From Paenibacillus spongiae (GTDB lineage Bacteria; Bacillota; Bacilli; Paenibacillales; Paenibacillaceae): a DNA stretch of 64,000 bases. The notes beneath the pieces are model-generated. The model worked only from the letters and a program-made list of their open reading frames with translations. It had not been told where the DNA came from and made no database searches. The stretch lies in the NCBI RefSeq assembly GCF_024734895.1, contig NZ_CP091430.1, positions 4,358,501 through 4,422,500 of the forward strand, read 5' to 3'. Below, piece by piece: positions 62,799 through 64,000 of the stretch (position 1 is its first letter; every line of letters begins with the position of its first letter). The position numbers were made by a program, and so were the translations under genes.

Positions 62799-63980
62799 TT
62801 ACTCCAGCTTCGACATGCGCTTATTCATCTCCTGAAGCATCTCCAGTTGGTAACGGCGCTCATTCGAGCCCAGGATCGTATTTTCAGGCTGATTCGGAAG
62901 ATCGTACACCCATACGGCTGTCAGCGGTACTTGCGCTTTCTCGATTTCACCCATGTAGGATTCAAACACCGGTCTTCCGGTTTCCTCAGGACCGCTGACG
63001 CCGATTTCGCCGATAAACAGCGGCTGCTTCGCCTCTGCCGCGGCTTCCATCATCAGCGGAATCAATACGGTCGGGTCATCCGGTGCGCCGAATCTGGCTT
63101 CTCCCGGATAATAGTGCACCGTTAGCATGGAGTACGGCGGCGGATTTTGATCCTTCAAGATGGCCGTGAAGTTTTCCTTCGTATCCTGCACCCACGAATT
63201 GTTCTCCCGCTGATGCCAAGCCGATGGCCGCGGCAGGGCATTCCCTGTGAGAATAATGCGGCTGGGATCTATCTCCCGTACGGTCTTCGCAAACTCCGCC
63301 TGCAGCGCAGCCATCGTTTCGCTCGTCACGTCGTCCTTCTCGGTCCGCTCTGTCGGCGTTCCAAGCTCCGGCACGACTGGCGGTCTGGCGTCCTTCGCAT
63401 TCGGCAGGTCCACCTGCAGATTGAATTCGTTGCCGAGTTCCCATCCCCATATCGCCGGCGAATCCTTATACCGCGAGACGACCTCCTTTACATAGGTGCG
63501 CATCATATCCATCGTTTTACTGTTCACGTCGCCCCAAGCGTTTCTTGGCTCCTTCATCACATCCGGCCACGAGGTTTCGGCCCAAACGAATGAGGGAATC
63601 AGTCCGACGCCTTCTTTCTCCGCCGTTTCGACGACATCATCCATCAGCTCGTAGTACTTCTTCCGGTCATCGAAATACAGCTTGAAGCTCACCGGCCAAT
63701 AAGGACTTGCGGCGAATCGGACGAACGGTATGCCGAAGCTGCCGATTTCCTTCAATCCTTCTGCATAGCTCTTGTCGTTCGGATCATCCAGGGTACGGTT
63801 AAACATACTGAAAAAATTAAGACCTACGCCGTGATACGGCTTGCCGTCACGCGTCAATATTCCTTCTTCATTCACACGCAGTCCCAATGTATCCGGCTCC
63901 TTATCCAATAATGAGCATCCCGATAACACAAGCAGCCATACAAGCCAAGCAGCCAAAGTGCTTAAACCGACTTTTCTCAT
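62799..63980 (-). CDS. GH5/cellulase-like glycosidase lipoprotein
   Basis: 393 residues. Signal peptide with lipobox LSGC (Cys22), then a (beta/alpha)8 barrel of clan GH-A: LRVNEEGILTRDGKPYHGVG at the start, acid/base Glu in WGWELGNEFN near 182 and nucleophile Glu in LFIGEIGVSG near 324. It hydrolyses beta-linked polysaccharide (mannan- or glucan-like) at the cell surface; the sugar cannot be told. The terminator follows 9 bases after the stop. Starts 20 bases from the window edge and is complete. Confidence 0.86.
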   Translation of the reverse strand: MRKVGLSTLAAWLVWLLVLSGCSLLDKEPDTLGLRVNEEGILTRDGKPYHGVGLNFFSMFNRTLDDPNDKSYAEGLKEIGSFGIPFVRFAASPYWPVSFKLYFDDRKKYYELMDDVVETAEKEGVGLIPSFVWAETSWPDVMKEPRNAWGDVNSKTMDMMRTYVKEVVSRYKDSPAIWGWELGNEFNLQVDLPNAKDARPPVVPELGTPTERTEKDDVTSETMAALQAEFAKTVREIDPSRIILTGNALPRPSAWHQRENNSWVQDTKENFTAILKDQNPPPYSMLTVHYYPGEARFGAPDDPTVLIPLMMEAAAEAKQPLFIGEIGVSGPEETGRPVFESYMGEIEKAQVPLTAVWVYDLPNQPENTILGSNERRYQLEMLQEMNKRMSKLE

Positions 63981-64000
63981 TTTCGCGTTGACCCCCCGAT

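Overview
The window looks like the chromosome of a spore-forming, Gram-positive member of the Paenibacillaceae (Paenibacillus-like). Its left half has the Bacillales housekeeping order: the 3' end of lexA, glnA-glnR, a ynbB-type PLP enzyme, hflX, spoVK, then hfq-miaA-rRNA methyltransferase-mutL-mutS and cotE. Sporulation genes (spoVK, cotE), a GlnR regulator, S-layer (SLH) domains, lipoproteins with Firmicute-type lipoboxes and strong AGGAGG ribosome binding sites all agree. Nearly everything up to 33.7 kb reads on the minus strand.

Layout. 1-51: end of lexA (+). 0.3-6.6 kb: SRPBCC protein, then (reading leftward) spoVK, hflX, ynbB, glnR, glnA. 6.7-11.5 kb: YdcF-like and DUF402 proteins, a cyclophilin lipoprotein and a class A penicillin-binding protein. 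11.7-18.6 kb: mutS, mutL, a RsmJ-like methyltransferase, miaA and hfq, the last four joined by 4-base start/stop overlaps. 19.1-24.5 kb: an amidoligase-fold protein, cotE and a large collagen/beta-helix protein, probably spore- or surface-related. 24.9-30 kb: a RodA/FtsW-type protein, an aromatic acid exporter-like protein and an ABC importer (binding protein, ATPase, permease). 30.1-33.7 kb: a compact operon of methyltransferase, FAD oxidoreductase, SRPBCC protein and FabF-type ketosynthase that resembles a minimal polyketide or lipid-tailoring pathway. 33.9-38.8 kb: an M32 carboxypeptidase (-), then plus-strand genes (Fe-S family protein, small membrane protein, DUF2653 protein, GH18-type enzyme).

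From about 38.9 kb on the DNA is more mosaic, and several stretches are visibly AT-rich: an alpha/beta hydrolase, a two-component system, an IS200/IS605-type TnpB element with a readable omegaRNA end, a frameshifted gene, a heparinase II/III family enzyme, a FusB-type protein and a tRNA-like 3' half. Next come a 1117-residue BTAD-ATPase-TPR regulator, an S-layer-anchored beta-propeller protein and a divergent 'stalk' domain protein, the last two separated by a striking palindromic region and an unannotated 36-codon membrane peptide. The right end holds a DUF2515 protein, class I aldolase, Gfo/Idh oxidoreductase, DoxX and WYL proteins, CapA-like and duplicated-domain proteins, DinB, two truncated gene remnants and a GH5-like lipoprotein.

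The best candidates for undescribed biology are: (i) the four-gene ketosynthase/cyclase/oxidase/methyltransferase operon with no carrier protein in sight; (ii) the amidoligase set between cotE and mutS; (iii) the BTAD regulator beside the SLH propeller/stalk pair with its twin 9-3-9 palindromes and hidden small ORF; (iv) the structured RNA at the end of glnA; and (v) a TnpB with an altered zinc ribbon whose element ends next to a TATAAT upstream of a two-component operon. All assignments come from reading the sequence; no database search was run.
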